From the NCBI GenBank assembly GCA_013697015.1, contig JACCXL010000310.1:1-5604 (forward strand): DNA of 5,604 bases. The letters run 5' to 3'. The stretch's first letter is position 1; each line of letters opens with the position of its first letter. Origin of the DNA: Chthoniobacterales bacterium. Lineage in GTDB: Bacteria; Verrucomicrobiota; Verrucomicrobiia; Chthoniobacterales; UBA10450. A model generated the notes under the pieces. The model searched no databases and was not told the DNA's origin. It worked only from the letters and a program-made list of their open reading frames with translations. A program made the translations under genes and the position numbers. Positions 4,763-5,604 of this stretch are shown here, in pieces.

Positions 4763-5604
4763 TTAGCTCTGTTCGACCGCGCTGGCCGAATCTCCCGCAT
4801 CCGGCTTCGGAAAAGCGAGAGTTACGATTGTCCCCTCACCTACGCAACTGTCGGCGCGCACGCTACCGCCGTGCAAATCGGCAATCGATTTCACGAGCGC
4901 CAGGCCGAGGCCCGTTCCTTCAGCGCCGCGGGCCGGATCCGCGCGATAAAAACGATCGAAAATGCGCGGAAGGTGCTCTGTCGAAATGCCGCAGCCATTG
5001 TCGCGTACCGACACCTCCGCCCACGTCACGCCGATGTTGAGCGAGATGGTGATTGTGCCACCGTCGCCCGTAAAGCGGAGGGCGTTCTGAACGAGATTGC
5101 TTACGGCCTGACCAAATAGGGTCGCGTCGGCGAAGACTTCCCCCATGCCTTCACACACGATTGCGATTCTCCGTTCCTCTGCCAGCGTCTGAAAATACTT
5201 CGCGATTTTCTCGATCGCCGCACGCCCGTCGAACCGGGTCGGCTGGATCTGACGGTCCGCCGCTTCGGCGCGGGCTAGAAACAATAGTTTATCGATGATG
5301 CCGGATAATCGTTCACATTCTCCGACGCTGGACTCGATGACTTCGCGATATTCATCGATAGAGCGCGACCGGGAGAGCGCGACCTCGGCTTCGCCACGGA
5401 GGTTGGCGAGAGGGGTGCGAAGTTCATGCGCGAGGTCCGCGGAAAATTGCGCGAGGCGCGTGAATGAATCCTGCAACCGATCGAGCATCGCATCAAAGGC
5501 GAGCGCGAGCGGCTGCAGCTCCGGAGGCCATGCGACGGACGTGACGCGTTCGTCGAGACGCGCGGGACTGATTCGCCGCAACGACACAGCCATCCTCTCC
5601 AGCG
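4763..5604 (-). CDS. Sensor histidine kinase, C-terminal part (heavy-metal sensor / CusS-like)
   Basis: The gene runs off the right edge and only its C-terminal 280 or so codons are seen; the frame stays open to base 5604 (LER before the Met at 5591-5593), so that Met is internal. Counting from it, residues 1-20 (LRRISPARLDERV) are the end of a HAMP linker. FSADLAHELRTPL (50-62) is the HisKA box with phospho-accepting His56. The ATPase domain follows: N-box NLVQNALRF (166-173, Asn166/Asn170), G1 DNGCGIS (198-204), F-box RIFDRFYR (210-217) and G2 GTGLGLALVK (226-235). It is a membrane-anchored kinase by family expectation, passing phosphate to a response regulator that is probably encoded just beyond the right edge. 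The HAMP end and the FSADLAHELRTPLANLRGEAEVALSR wording are closest to the heavy-metal (CusS/CopS) class. The signal is not determinable because the sensor domain is missing. All catalytic motifs are intact. Confidence 0.93.
   Translation of the reverse strand, partial: LERMAVSLRRISPARLDERVTSVAWPPELQPLALAFDAMLDRLQDSFTRLAQFSADLAHELRTPLANLRGEAEVALSRSRSIDEYREVIESSVGECERLSGIIDKLLFLARAEAADRQIQPTRFDGRAAIEKIAKYFQTLAEERRIAIVCEGMGEVFADATLFGQAVSNLVQNALRFTGDGGTITISLNIGVTWAEVSVRDNGCGISTEHLPRIFDRFYRADPARGAEGTGLGLALVKSIADLHGGSVRADSCVGEGTIVTLAFPKPDAGDSASAVEQS

Noticed and set aside
5591..5604. Met at 5591-5593 with GAGAGG upstream as the start of the kinase
   Set aside because: The frame stays open to the window edge and the residues around it are the inside of a HAMP linker, so the ribosome-site-like bases are coincidental.

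Overview
The window is a piece of a high-GC bacterial chromosome with ordinary housekeeping and accessory genes on both strands. I see no rRNA, tRNA, CRISPR array, integrase or transposase. The content (a Tat-exported ferritin-like protein, a short TatA with the FGAKKLP signature, an AI-2E-type permease, a heavy-metal-type sensor kinase) and the style of the intergenic DNA would fit a soil Verrucomicrobiota or a neighbouring phylum. That is a loose inference, because no marker gene is present.

Layout from left to right: (1) the last 39 codons of a membrane protein, plus strand. (2) An intergenic leader, then a 311-residue Tat-signal ferritin-like protein with a complete set of putative di-iron ligands. 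(3) After a 71-base gap holding a strong hairpin, tatA, which encodes the pore-forming subunit of the export system the ferritin-like protein is predicted to use. (4) A short convergent gap with a GNRA-loop hairpin. (5) A minus-strand AI-2E/PerM-family permease. (6) About 410 bases of gene-free divergent spacer that may be a dispersed repeat. (7) A plus-strand flavoprotein of the monomeric sarcosine oxidase / N-methyltryptophan oxidase family, with its covalent-FAD cysteine and catalytic residues. (8) A possible 7-codon leader overlapping the start of a 71-residue single-span membrane protein. (9) A convergent gap, then the C-terminal part of a minus-strand sensor histidine kinase that runs off the right edge.

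The one clear functional link between neighbours is the ferritin-like Tat substrate beside tatA. The amine oxidase, the permease, the small membrane protein and the kinase have no evident shared pathway. No new defence or mobile system is visible. The best leads are the paired alternative hairpins just before tatA, the leader-peptide-like arrangement before the small membrane protein, and the long spacer.
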